Below are positions 7,779-16,101 of a stretch of DNA of 64,000 nt, piece by piece. This stretch comes from Campylobacter lari (GTDB taxonomy: Bacteria; Campylobacterota; Campylobacteria; Campylobacterales; Campylobacteraceae): contig NZ_SMTT01000001.1 of NCBI RefSeq assembly GCF_004357905.1, positions 248,001 through 312,000 of the forward strand, in the 5' to 3' direction. The translations under genes and the position numbers were made by a program. Each line of letters opens with the position of its first letter. Within the stretch, counting starts at the first letter, position 1. The notes under the pieces were generated by a model. The model worked only from the letters and a program-made list of their open reading frames with translations. It was not told where the DNA came from and did not search any database.

Positions 7779-9293
7779 TTGCTTTTAGAAATTACTTTTG
7801 ATTATAAATCTAAAAATGATATTTTTGAGTATTTGTTAGCTTATTATGCTAAAGATTATATGTATGATTATGAGCAAAAGGATGAAAAAATCATTATTAA
7901 GATTAAAGGCGAAAAAGATGAAATTCAAGCCTTTTGTTCTAATTTAGAAAATATCAGCCATAGTGTTTTTTTAAACAAATTTGACTTAAAAGTTATAGAA
8001 GAAGATTTTACACCTATAAAAAAAGAAAAAGCTTTTACTCAAAGAAGTTTTTTAACAAGACTTAATGCAAATGCTTATACTAATGGCGAGCTTTTAGAAA
8101 ATGAATGGGGTATTTTTGTAGAAGAAGAATTTAAAATAGAAGAAGATTTTATAAAAATCACTAAAGAAAATTTCTACGATAATTTAAAAAAAGCCTTGGA
8201 AAAATTAAAAAATAAAGAAAAAATGCATTTTAAAAGTCCAAAAGGAATATATGCTTTTGAAATTTTTAATGAAGCATTGGATGATTTTTTAATACCTTGT
8301 GACCCAAAACATATCAATGCATTTTTTTCTTGCAATAACGAGCAATTTAAAATCTTAGCAGGGGTTGAAAAGCCTCTAATGAAGCTTAAATTTAATGCTA
8401 TTTTTAGACAAAATCATCAATTAAATCATGAATATTTTAAAATAAAAATATATGATAATCTTTTCTTGTTTGCCTTGTGTTTTGAGCTTGAAAAAGAAGG
8501 AATTAAGTTTTTAAATTTTAAAAAGCTAGAATATTTTGAAGATGATTTTGAAGTAGCTTTAATCGAAAATGAACTAGTAGTTTGTAGGGGTTATGATTAT
8601 ATTTTACCCGAGTTTAAAAATTTAATTTTTCAAAAAGAGGATAAAAATTTCGCAAGAATTTCTTGTATATTGTCTGATTTTAAAGACAAAAAGCCTTTGC
8701 TTTTAGAACTTAGCAAAAGAAATGATGATATTATTTTACTTGATAAAGAAATCAATCTTTTAAAACTAAATTTACCAAAAAGCTTTGATGAGTTTTATGA
8801 AACTATAAGTCAAGATGATGTTGCTAAGAGATTATTAGCTAATTACGAAAAAGAATTTATTCTTGTGCGAAAAGAACTAAATATGGCTAATAATTTTTTT
8901 AATCTTTTTGGCATGGTAGGGATGATTTTAGAGCTTAGTGAAGACGAGAAAAAAGCAGCATTAGCACTTTTGGCCTTAGCTGATGAGAGTAAAATGGCAA
9001 AAGGTGTTAGGATAGACTTTAAGCTTAATGAGCAAAAAGAATTTGATTACACTAAAACCTTAAGAAGTGTGATGAGTTTTAAGCTTGCTGGAGTAGAAAA
9101 TCAAATCATAGCCTTAGGTGTTGTTGAGAGTTTGGCGTATTTTTTAAGGGATTTATTTGATGATTTAAAGGCTAAAGAACAAGTTGATTGTGCCGTGCTT
9201 AGTGGGAGCTTGTTTGAGCATAAAAGCCTTAGCAAAAATGTATTTAAACACATACCATTTTTTAAGTTAAGTGATGTCCCACTTTGGATATGA
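7779..9293 (+). CDS. Conserved protein upstream of hypF, HypF-like architecture
   Basis: 504 aa starting at TTG 7779, equivalent to Cj0621 by position. I know no assigned function. Residues 1-75 alternate strand-helix-strand-strand-helix-strand like the acylphosphatase domain of the HypF next door. The last 70 residues contain AVLSGSLFEHKSL, which lines up with VLLCGGVFQNKTL near the HypF C-terminus (Kae1-like domain). The zinc fingers and the carbamoyl-phosphate signature VQGVGFRPF are absent. This suggests a degenerate HypF paralogue or HypF partner. It overlaps hypF by 20 bp. Confidence 0.8.
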   Translation: MLLEITFDYKSKNDIFEYLLAYYAKDYMYDYEQKDEKIIIKIKGEKDEIQAFCSNLENISHSVFLNKFDLKVIEEDFTPIKKEKAFTQRSFLTRLNANAYTNGELLENEWGIFVEEEFKIEEDFIKITKENFYDNLKKALEKLKNKEKMHFKSPKGIYAFEIFNEALDDFLIPCDPKHINAFFSCNNEQFKILAGVEKPLMKLKFNAIFRQNHQLNHEYFKIKIYDNLFLFALCFELEKEGIKFLNFKKLEYFEDDFEVALIENELVVCRGYDYILPEFKNLIFQKEDKNFARISCILSDFKDKKPLLLELSKRNDDIILLDKEINLLKLNLPKSFDEFYETISQDDVAKRLLANYEKEFILVRKELNMANNFFNLFGMVGMILELSEDEKKAALALLALADESKMAKGVRIDFKLNEQKEFDYTKTLRSVMSFKLAGVENQIIALGVVESLAYFLRDLFDDLKAKEQVDCAVLSGSLFEHKSLSKNVFKHIPFFKLSDVPLWI

Positions 9294-11472
9294 AATTCAT
9301 ATTAAAGGGCTAGTGCAAGGCGTTGGCTTTCGTCCTTTTGTTTTTAACATAGCTAAAGAGCTTAATTTAAAAGGTGAAGTTTATAATAATAGCTTAGGTG
9401 TTGTTATAATCCTTGAGTGTGGCAATGATGATTTAAAAATTTTTAAAGAAAAACTTTTTGCTAATTTACCACCTTTAGCTAGGATAGATGATTTTAGCTT
9501 TTCTTATAAAAAACTTCAAAAAACTTATAATGAATTTATCATAAGTACTTCACAAGATAGTGAAAAATTTAGCCCGATTTTAAGTGATTTTGCTCTTTGT
9601 GAGGATTGCTATAATGAATTTTACGATGAGAAAAATCCGCGATTTAAATATCCATTCATCACTTGTACAAATTGTGGACCAAGATTTTCTATTATAAAAA
9701 AACTTCCATATGATAGAGTTAATACGACTATGGATGAGTTTAAAATGTGTTCTTTTTGTCAAAGCGAGTATGAAGATCCTGCTAATCGTCGTTTTCATGC
9801 CCAACCACTCTCATGCCCAAAATGTAAAATTACTATTTTTTTAAAAGATAAAAATCAAAATATTTTAGCCAAAGATGAAAAAGCTTTTATCTTGCTTGCA
9901 AAGCTTTTAGAAGAAGGTAAAATCGTAGCTTTTAAAGGTATGGGTGGGTTTCATTTAATTTGTGATAGTACAAATAAAAATGCTATAAATGAACTTAGAA
10001 TACGCAAAAATCGCCCTAAAAAGCCTTTTGCTATCATGGTAAAAGATCTTAAAATGGCTCAAGAATTAGCTTTTATTAATGAAGCTGAAGCAAAACTTTT
10101 AACTTCAAATTTAAAACCCATAGTTATTTTAAATAGCAAAAATATCCATAAAAGCTTAGCACCAGATACCAATAAAATAGGTATTATGTTAGCTTATATG
10201 GGAATGCATTTAATGCTTTTTGAACATTTTAAAAAACCTATCATTGCAACAAGTGCTAATTTAAGTTCACAAAGCATTATTTATGAAGAAATAAAACTTT
10301 TAGAGCAACTTAGTGATGTATTTGATTTTTATCTTGATTATGATAGAACAATACACAACTCAAGCGATGATAGCATTGCTCAAGTTATTAGCGAAAAAAT
10401 TATGTTTTTAAGGACTTCAAGGGGTCTTAACCCACTTTATATCAATACAGCAAGTATTTTTAATACAAAAGAAAATATTCTAGCTCTAGGAAGTGAGTTA
10501 AAAAACGAATTTGCTTGTTTTTTTAAAAATCAAATTTTCATTTCTCCTTATATAGGCGATATGAAAAGTTTAGACATACAAGAGAGATTTTTTAAAATTT
10601 TAACTTTCTTTCAAAACTCTTATAAACTAAATTTTGATCAGATTTTAAGCGACAAACACCCGCAATTTAACTATGTAAAAGAATTTAGAGATTATAAAAA
10701 TTTTCGCGTGCAACATCACTATGCACATTTGTGTGCTTGTTTATTTGAACACAAAATTTACAAAAATAATGTTTTAGCCTTTGTTTTTGATGGAACAGGT
10801 TATGGAGATGATGGAAAAATTTGGGGTGGGGAGATTTTTAGAGCGAGTTTAAAAAGCTATGAAAGGCTAAATCATTTTAAAAATTTCAAACTAATTAATG
10901 CAGATATTAAAAATATCGCAAATTTAGCTTTAGCTTTAATTTTTGATTTTAATTTAGAAAGCAAAGCTAGCGAGTTTTTAGCTAAATTTTCTCAAGTAAA
11001 ATTAAATAATCTTAAAAAAATTCACACTCAAAGCTCTTTATATACGAGTTCTCTTGGTAGGATTATCGATGCTTTTGGCGCTTTTGCTTTTGATATACAA
11101 AAGCTTGATTATGAAGCACAAACTGGGCTTTTGATGGAAAAATATTATGATAAAAATTTTGATTATAGTTACAAATTTGACATCAAAGAAAAAGAAATTT
11201 GCTTTAAAAATGCTTTTTTGCAAGCTTTAGAAGATAAAGATAAAGTTAAAATTAGCACAGGTTTGCTTAATGGCATTGCAAATTTAATTATAGAATATTC
11301 AAAAGATTTTAAAGAAGAAGTGCTTTTATGTGGTGGGGTATTTCAAAATAAAACCTTGCTTGAAATTTTAGATCGAAAAAATTTTGCTTATAAAACTTCT
11401 TTGCAATTTCCTTGCAATGATAGTTCTATCGCACTTGGGCAACTTGTGCATTATTTATCTTTAAAAACTTAA
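9274..11472 (+). CDS. hypF: HypF carbamoyltransferase, hydrogenase maturation
   Basis: Transfers the carbamoyl group of carbamoyl phosphate to HypE, the first step in making the CN ligands of the [NiFe] site. 732 aa from ATG 9274 (a GTG one codon earlier is also in frame). The acylphosphatase domain carries KGLVQGVGFRPF (about residues 8-20), then two zinc-finger pairs (CEDC/CTNC and CSFC/CPKC, residues about 108-190), a YrdC domain (about 200-380) and a Kae1-like domain with HHYAH and FDGTGYGDDG. The C-terminal loop reads CNDSSIALGQ where many HypF have NDGG. Confidence 0.93.
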   Translation: MSHFGYEIHIKGLVQGVGFRPFVFNIAKELNLKGEVYNNSLGVVIILECGNDDLKIFKEKLFANLPPLARIDDFSFSYKKLQKTYNEFIISTSQDSEKFSPILSDFALCEDCYNEFYDEKNPRFKYPFITCTNCGPRFSIIKKLPYDRVNTTMDEFKMCSFCQSEYEDPANRRFHAQPLSCPKCKITIFLKDKNQNILAKDEKAFILLAKLLEEGKIVAFKGMGGFHLICDSTNKNAINELRIRKNRPKKPFAIMVKDLKMAQELAFINEAEAKLLTSNLKPIVILNSKNIHKSLAPDTNKIGIMLAYMGMHLMLFEHFKKPIIATSANLSSQSIIYEEIKLLEQLSDVFDFYLDYDRTIHNSSDDSIAQVISEKIMFLRTSRGLNPLYINTASIFNTKENILALGSELKNEFACFFKNQIFISPYIGDMKSLDIQERFFKILTFFQNSYKLNFDQILSDKHPQFNYVKEFRDYKNFRVQHHYAHLCACLFEHKIYKNNVLAFVFDGTGYGDDGKIWGGEIFRASLKSYERLNHFKNFKLINADIKNIANLALALIFDFNLESKASEFLAKFSQVKLNNLKKIHTQSSLYTSSLGRIIDAFGAFAFDIQKLDYEAQTGLLMEKYYDKNFDYSYKFDIKEKEICFKNAFLQALEDKDKVKISTGLLNGIANLIIEYSKDFKEEVLLCGGVFQNKTLLEILDRKNFAYKTSLQFPCNDSSIALGQLVHYLSLKT

Positions 11473-11535
11473 TAAAACTCATATTTTTTTAATACTTTTT
11501 TATATACAATAAAATAAAAATATAAAGGAAAGATT

Positions 11536-12270
11536 ATGTGTAAAGATTGCGGTTGTTCTATTAATGGACATGAACATCATCATGATCACCATCATGAAAA
11601 TCCAGCATTAAAAGATGAAAAAACTATTAATGTTATTAGTAAAATTTTATCAAAAAATGATCATCAAGCAGCTCATAATAGAGAGCATTTTAATGAGTAT
11701 AATACTCTTTGTATTAATTTAATGAGTTCCCCAGGAAGCGGTAAAACAACGCTTTTAGAAGAAACTATAAAAACTTTAAAAGATGATTTAAAAATAGCTG
11801 TGGTTGAAGGAGATTTAGAAACTAATAATGATGCAAATCGCATTATTAAAGCAGGAGGCTTAGCTCATCAAATTACTACAGGACAAACTTGTCATTTAGA
11901 TGCTTTTATGGTGCATGAAGCTTTACATCATTTTAAACTTAGTGAACTTGATATAGTATTTGTTGAAAATGTGGGAAATTTAGTATGTCCTGCAAGTTAT
12001 GATTTGGGCGAGCATTTAAATGTAGTTTTACTTTCAGTAACAGAAGGTAGTGATAAGGTAGAAAAATATCCAGTGATGTTTAGAAAGGCTGATTTATTGG
12101 TCATTACTAAAGCCGATTTGGCTCAACATTTTGACTTTGATTTCAAAGCAGCTTCTATGGCAGCTAAAAGGCTAAATCCTAAAATAGATATTATGATTTT
12201 AGATAGTAAAACAAAAACAGGATTTGATCTTTGGATAAATTATCTAAAAATGAAAAAGGAGCTTAACTAA
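11536..12270 (+). CDS. hypB: HypB, nickel-binding GTPase
   Basis: GTP-dependent nickel insertion factor for [NiFe]-hydrogenase, 244 aa. The N-terminus carries CKDCGC and a His-rich stretch (HEHHHDHHH, residues 13-21), a nickel-binding/storage tail. The G domain has P-loop SSPGSGKTT (about residue 59), EGDLETNNDA and the base motif TKAD. A ribosome site AAAGGAA precedes the ATG, and a weak -10-like TACAAT lies at 11515-11520, so a promoter may sit in the 63-bp gap after hypF. It overlaps hypC by 1 bp. Confidence 0.94.
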   Translation: MCKDCGCSINGHEHHHDHHHENPALKDEKTINVISKILSKNDHQAAHNREHFNEYNTLCINLMSSPGSGKTTLLEETIKTLKDDLKIAVVEGDLETNNDANRIIKAGGLAHQITTGQTCHLDAFMVHEALHHFKLSELDIVFVENVGNLVCPASYDLGEHLNVVLLSVTEGSDKVEKYPVMFRKADLLVITKADLAQHFDFDFKAASMAAKRLNPKIDIMILDSKTKTGFDLWINYLKMKKELN

Positions 12271-12551
12271 TGTGTCTTTCTATACCTTCTAAAATTTTAG
12301 AAATTGATGAGCTAAATTCAGCCATAGTAGAAACTTTAGGGGTTAAAAGAAGAGTAAGTTTGGATTTAATAAGCGAGCCTTTAAAAGTAGGCGATTATGT
12401 GCTTATACATGTGGGTTTTGCTATGGAAAAAATCGACACTCAAGCTGCACAAGAGAGTTTAAAAATTTATGCTGATATAGCAGAGAAAATGCAAAATGGA
12501 CAAATCGATGAAAATGAAGGCGATATGGGGCTAAAAAATGGATTTAATTAA
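12270..12551 (+). CDS. hypC: HypC, hydrogenase maturation chaperone
   Basis: 93 aa, starting MCLSIPSKI, where Cys2 is the conserved residue that binds the Fe(CN)2CO precursor carried with HypD. The central GDYVLIHVGFAMEKID is the family OB-like core. It shares 1 bp with hypB and overlaps hypD by 14 bp, in keeping with the HypC-HypD complex being made together. Confidence 0.93.
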   Translation: MCLSIPSKILEIDELNSAIVETLGVKRRVSLDLISEPLKVGDYVLIHVGFAMEKIDTQAAQESLKIYADIAEKMQNGQIDENEGDMGLKNGFN

Positions 12552-13629
12552 TGATTTTAGAAATAAAGAAAGAATTTTAACCTTAAAAGAACTTATTGCT
12601 TCTAAAATTACTAAGCCTATTAATATCATGGAAATTTGCGGTGGACATACGCATAGTATTATGAAATTTGGTTTGCCTGATTTATTGCCAAAAGAAATTA
12701 ATTTTGTTCATGGCCCAGGCTGTCCTGTGTGTGTTATGCCAAGAGAGCGTATTGATGTGGCTTTAAAGCTTGCAAGTATGCCAAATACTATCTTTTGCGT
12801 ATTAGGCGATATGCTTAAAGTGCCAGGAAGTTATGAAAGCTTAATTGATCTTAGAGCTAAAGGGGCTGATATTAGAGCACTTTATACACCTTTGGATGTG
12901 ATAGATATAGCTTTAAAAAACCCTGAAAAAAATATAATCTTTTTTACCATAGGTTTTGAGACAACTACACCTATGAGTGGGGTGATTATAGAAAAAGGTA
13001 TAGCTTTAAATTTAAAAAATTTATTTTTTCATATTAATCATGTGTTGGTTCCACCCGCGGTAGAAGCTATCATGCAAGATGAAAATGTAAAAATTGACGC
13101 CTTTTTAGGGCCTTCCCATGTAAGCGTTATCACAGGATCAAACATTTATGAACCTATTGCTAAAAAATACAAAACTCCTATAGCAGTGAGTGGTTTTGAG
13201 CCAGTTGATATAATGCTTAGTGTGTTAAATATAGTAGAGCAAATGAATGCAAATACTTTTGAAGTTTATAATGAATATCACAGAGTAGTTAGCAAAGAAG
13301 GAAATTTAAAAGCTAAGGCTTTAGTGGAAAAATACTTTAAACCTTGTGATTTTGAATTTAGAGGTCTTGGAGTGATTGTAAATGGCGGGCTTTGTCTAAA
13401 AGATGAATTTGCACACTTAGATGCTAGCAAAGTGTTTGATTGTAAAGTACAAAGTAAAAACGAAAGCAAGGCTTGTATTTGTGGTCAAATTTTAAGAGGC
13501 TTAGCTAAGCCTTACGATTGTAAGGTGTTTGCAAAAGCTTGCACTCCAAAAAATCCTATAGGTAGCTGTATGGTTTCTAGCGAAGGAGCTTGTGCGGCTT
13601 ATTATAAATACTATCAAGATAAGGCATAA
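12538..13629 (+). CDS. hypD: HypD, Fe-S scaffold for hydrogenase cofactor assembly
   Basis: 363 aa. It assembles the Fe(CN)2CO unit with HypC and HypE. Family motifs are MEICGGHTHSIMKFG (about residue 30), HGPGCPVCVMP (about 60), FFTIGFETTTP (about 140) and the C-terminal Cys set (CKVQSKNESKACICGQ and KNPIGSCMVSSEGACAAY) that binds the [4Fe-4S] cluster. Length is normal. Confidence 0.95.
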   Translation: MDLINDFRNKERILTLKELIASKITKPINIMEICGGHTHSIMKFGLPDLLPKEINFVHGPGCPVCVMPRERIDVALKLASMPNTIFCVLGDMLKVPGSYESLIDLRAKGADIRALYTPLDVIDIALKNPEKNIIFFTIGFETTTPMSGVIIEKGIALNLKNLFFHINHVLVPPAVEAIMQDENVKIDAFLGPSHVSVITGSNIYEPIAKKYKTPIAVSGFEPVDIMLSVLNIVEQMNANTFEVYNEYHRVVSKEGNLKAKALVEKYFKPCDFEFRGLGVIVNGGLCLKDEFAHLDASKVFDCKVQSKNESKACICGQILRGLAKPYDCKVFAKACTPKNPIGSCMVSSEGACAAYYKYYQDKA

Positions 13630-13630
13630 A

Positions 13631-14602
13631 ATGAAGCAAATTACTTTAGCCCATGGTGGCGGTGGCGAAGAAATGAATGCTTTGATAAGTGAAATTTTTT
13701 CTATTTTTGAAAATGATGTTTTAAAAGAAGCAAATGACGCTGCTATTTTAGATGATTTGGCTTTTAGTACTGATTCTTTTGTATTAAATCCTATCTTTTT
13801 AAAAGATATAAATATAGGAAAATTAGCAGTTTGTGGTAGCGTAAATGATATATTAATGGTGGGAGCAAAACCGCTATATTTATCATTAGCTTTAATTTTA
13901 GAAGAGGGTTTTGAGCTAGAAAAGTTAAAAATTATACTAAAATCTATAAAAGAAGAATGCGATAAAGCGGGAGTAAAGCTAGTTTGCGGGGATACTAAAG
14001 TTGTTCCTAAAAATAAAGGCGATGAAATATACATTAATACTTCATGTATAGGTAAAAATATACAAAAAATCAATACCAAAAACTTAAAAAGTGGTTGTAG
14101 TATCTTAGTTTCAAGGGATATTGGAGCTCATGGTTGTGCGGTTTTGATTGAAAGAAATAATTTAGAGGCAAATATCCAAAGTGATTGTAAAAGCTTAAAA
14201 GATGAAGTTTTAACACTTTTAAATGCAAATATTTCCATAAAAGCAATGCGTGATGCTACGCGTGGTGGGCTTAGTGCGGTTTTAAATGAATGGACTAAAT
14301 TAAGTAATTTAGAGCTTTTAATATTTGAAGAAAAAATCCCAGTTTGCGATGAAGTTTTAGGGGTTTGTGAGCTTTTTGGGTATGAGCCTTATGAGCTTGC
14401 AAATGAAGGAACTTTTATTATTTGTGTAGATAAAAAAGATGAACAAAAAGCATTAGAAATTTTAAAACAATTTAATACTAATGCAGCTATTATAGGTGAA
14501 ATCACAGCTAATAAAAAAGCAAGAGTGGTTTTAGAAAATGTTTATGGAGCAAAACGCATTTTAGAAGCTCCAAAAGGCGAACTTTTACCAAGAATTTGCT
14601 AA
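13631..14602 (+). CDS. hypE: HypE, carbamoyl dehydratase
   Basis: 323 aa from the ATG at 13631, one base after the hypD stop. A longer in-frame reading from 13592 lies inside hypD and adds nothing family-like. HypE dehydrates the thiocarboxamide made by HypF into thiocyanate; the acceptor is the C-terminal Cys of PRIC, present here. The N-terminal LAHGGGGEEMNAL and RDATRGGLSAVLNEW are the AIR-synthase-like ATP-binding motifs. It overlaps hypA by 1 bp. Confidence 0.95.
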   Translation: MKQITLAHGGGGEEMNALISEIFSIFENDVLKEANDAAILDDLAFSTDSFVLNPIFLKDINIGKLAVCGSVNDILMVGAKPLYLSLALILEEGFELEKLKIILKSIKEECDKAGVKLVCGDTKVVPKNKGDEIYINTSCIGKNIQKINTKNLKSGCSILVSRDIGAHGCAVLIERNNLEANIQSDCKSLKDEVLTLLNANISIKAMRDATRGGLSAVLNEWTKLSNLELLIFEEKIPVCDEVLGVCELFGYEPYELANEGTFIICVDKKDEQKALEILKQFNTNAAIIGEITANKKARVVLENVYGAKRILEAPKGELLPRIC

Positions 14603-14967
14603 TGCATGAGTTAAGTATTACAGAATCTTTACTAGAACTTTGTGAAGAATATGCTCAAGGAAAAGTTATTGAAGAAGTGCATGTTAAAATAGGGCGTTTA
14701 AGTGGGGTTGAACCTCCACTTTTGCAAAGAAGCTTTGAAACTTTTAAAGAAAATAGCCCCTTATGTAAAAATGCTAAATTTATTATGCATATTCAAGAAG
14801 TAGTAGTTGAGTGTCAAAAATGCCATTTTAGTGGAGTACTTAAAAATAATATCTTTTGGTGCCCAAAATGCGAAGATAAAGATTTAAAAATCATAGATGG
14901 GGAAGAGCTTTATCTTATGCAACTTGTTTTAAAAGAAAATGAGGATTTAGAAAATAATGACAAATAA
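14602..14967 (+). CDS. hypA: HypA, nickel chaperone
   Basis: 121 aa. The start is the ATG at 14602, which puts His at position 2 (MHELSI), the nickel ligand of all HypA proteins; a TTG two codons upstream would spoil this. The zinc site is two CxxC pairs (CQKC and CPKC, about residues 72-95). In Helicobacter the homologue also serves urease; no urease genes are visible here. It overlaps msrA by 11 bp. Confidence 0.94.
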   Translation: MHELSITESLLELCEEYAQGKVIEEVHVKIGRLSGVEPPLLQRSFETFKENSPLCKNAKFIMHIQEVVVECQKCHFSGVLKNNIFWCPKCEDKDLKIIDGEELYLMQLVLKENEDLENNDK

Positions 14968-15457
14968 GGAAATTATCTTAGGTGCGGGTTGTTTTTGGTG
15001 TACTCAAGCTGTGTTTGATGAAATCAAAGGCGTAGTTTATACAGAAGTAGGTTATAGCGGTGGTAAGCCAAATCCAAGTTATGAAAGCGTGGTAAATGGT
15101 GATGGGAATATAGAAGTAGCTAAGATAATTTATGATGAAAAACAAATTTCATTAGAAAAAATCTTAGAAATTTTTCTCAAAATGCACGATCCAGCAAGCT
15201 TAGATAAACAAGGAGCTGATGAGGGGATACAATATAGATCAGTTATTTTTTATCAAACTAATGAGGAGTTAAAAATTATTAGCAATTTTTTACAAAAATC
15301 ACAAAAATATTACACTAAAGACATAGTTACACAAGTTTTAAAACTAGAAAAATTTTATAAGGCTGAAAACTATCATCAAAAATATTTTAAAAATAATCCT
15401 AGCCAAGCTTATTGTAGATTTGTTATTGCTCCAAAATTAGAAAAGGTTAATTGCTAA
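14957..15457 (+). CDS. msrA: Peptide methionine sulfoxide reductase MsrA
   Basis: Reduces the S-epimer of methionine sulfoxide in proteins, 166 aa. The catalytic motif [13 protein letters not shown] starts at residue 10, followed by GYSGG and the QYRSVIFY substrate-pocket segment. A Cys is the last residue and may act as resolving Cys. It is the last gene of the hyp run by overlap, though its function is unrelated to hydrogenase. Confidence 0.93.
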   Translation: MTNKEIILGAGCFWCTQAVFDEIKGVVYTEVGYSGGKPNPSYESVVNGDGNIEVAKIIYDEKQISLEKILEIFLKMHDPASLDKQGADEGIQYRSVIFYQTNEELKIISNFLQKSQKYYTKDIVTQVLKLEKFYKAENYHQKYFKNNPSQAYCRFVIAPKLEKVNC

Positions 15458-15486
15458 TATTGTTTTTAAGTATTTTTGCAGTTAGA

Positions 15487-15513
15487 TTTAAAAGCCTTTT
15501 GCAGGCTTTTAAA
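15487..15513. terminator. Bidirectional terminator between msrA and tpx
   Basis: An 11-bp perfect stem (TTTAAAAGCCT at 15487-15497, AGGCTTTTAAA at 15503-15513) with a 5-nt loop and A/T tails both sides, placed between convergent genes; tpx stops at 15516. Confidence 0.8.
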
Positions 15514-15515
15514 AT

Positions 15516-16040
15516 TTAGTGGCAACCACAACCACTACATCCACAACTTTGACTAAAGAAATTTTCTAAAGCTTGCATATTAGGAAGTTCTGTTACTTCA
15601 TTTACTAATTCTTTATAAGCAACTACGCCATCTTTAATTACAAACACTGCTCTAGCTAAAATTCCTTCAAGCGGACCATCAGCCATTAAAACACCATATT
15701 TTTCACCAAATTCTTTAGAAACAAAATCACTCGCAACAGTTAAATTATCTATACCTTCAGTTGAGCAAAAACGACCCATAGCAAATGGTAAGTCCATACT
15801 AACTACGATTACTTCTACACCACTTGCTGCTGCTTTTTTATTAAATTCCCTAGCTTCAGTTGCACATACTGGAGTATCAAGGCTTGGTACGCTGATAATA
15901 ATTTGAGTTTTACCTTTTGGAGCAATTTCAACACCTGAAAGATCTTTGGCTTTTAAAGTGATATTTGGAGCCATGTCACCAACTTGGATGTTGTTTCCTT
16001 TTAAATTTACTTTATTTCCTTTGAATAATACACTATTCAT
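15516..16040 (-). CDS. tpx: Thiol peroxidase Tpx with Cys-rich tail
   Basis: 174 aa atypical 2-Cys peroxiredoxin that reduces hydroperoxides with thioredoxin. The peroxidatic Cys is in DTPVCATEAREF (about residue 58) and the resolving Cys in GRFCSTEG (about 92). The protein ends with an extra CGCSGCGCH tail, absent from E. coli Tpx but, as I recall, seen in other Campylobacter. The tail might bind a metal. It has its own AAGGAG-type ribosome site and a possible promoter in the 61-bp gap upstream. Confidence 0.93.
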   Translation of the reverse strand: MNSVLFKGNKVNLKGNNIQVGDMAPNITLKAKDLSGVEIAPKGKTQIIISVPSLDTPVCATEAREFNKKAAASGVEVIVVSMDLPFAMGRFCSTEGIDNLTVASDFVSKEFGEKYGVLMADGPLEGILARAVFVIKDGVVAYKELVNEVTELPNMQALENFFSQSCGCSGCGCH

Positions 16041-16061
16041 TTTTTTCTCCTTGAATGGTTT

Positions 16062-16091
16062 TTATTAATCATAATATAAAAAGATTAATAA
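16062..16091 (-). promoter_or_regulatory. Inverted repeat over the tpx promoter
   Basis: TTATTAATC (16062-16070) and GATTAATAA (16083-16091) form a perfect 9-bp dyad with a 12-bp AT-only spacer that holds the likely -10 (TATTAT-type on the minus strand). Symmetry and position fit an operator; no regulator can be named. Confidence 0.45.
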
Positions 16092-16101
16092 AGTCTTATT
16101 T

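Noticed and set aside
13501..14079. 192-aa open frame on the minus strand opposite hypD/hypE
   Set aside because: It is antisense to two unmistakable genes, lacks a ribosome site and reads as a Ser/Phe-rich shadow of their codons.
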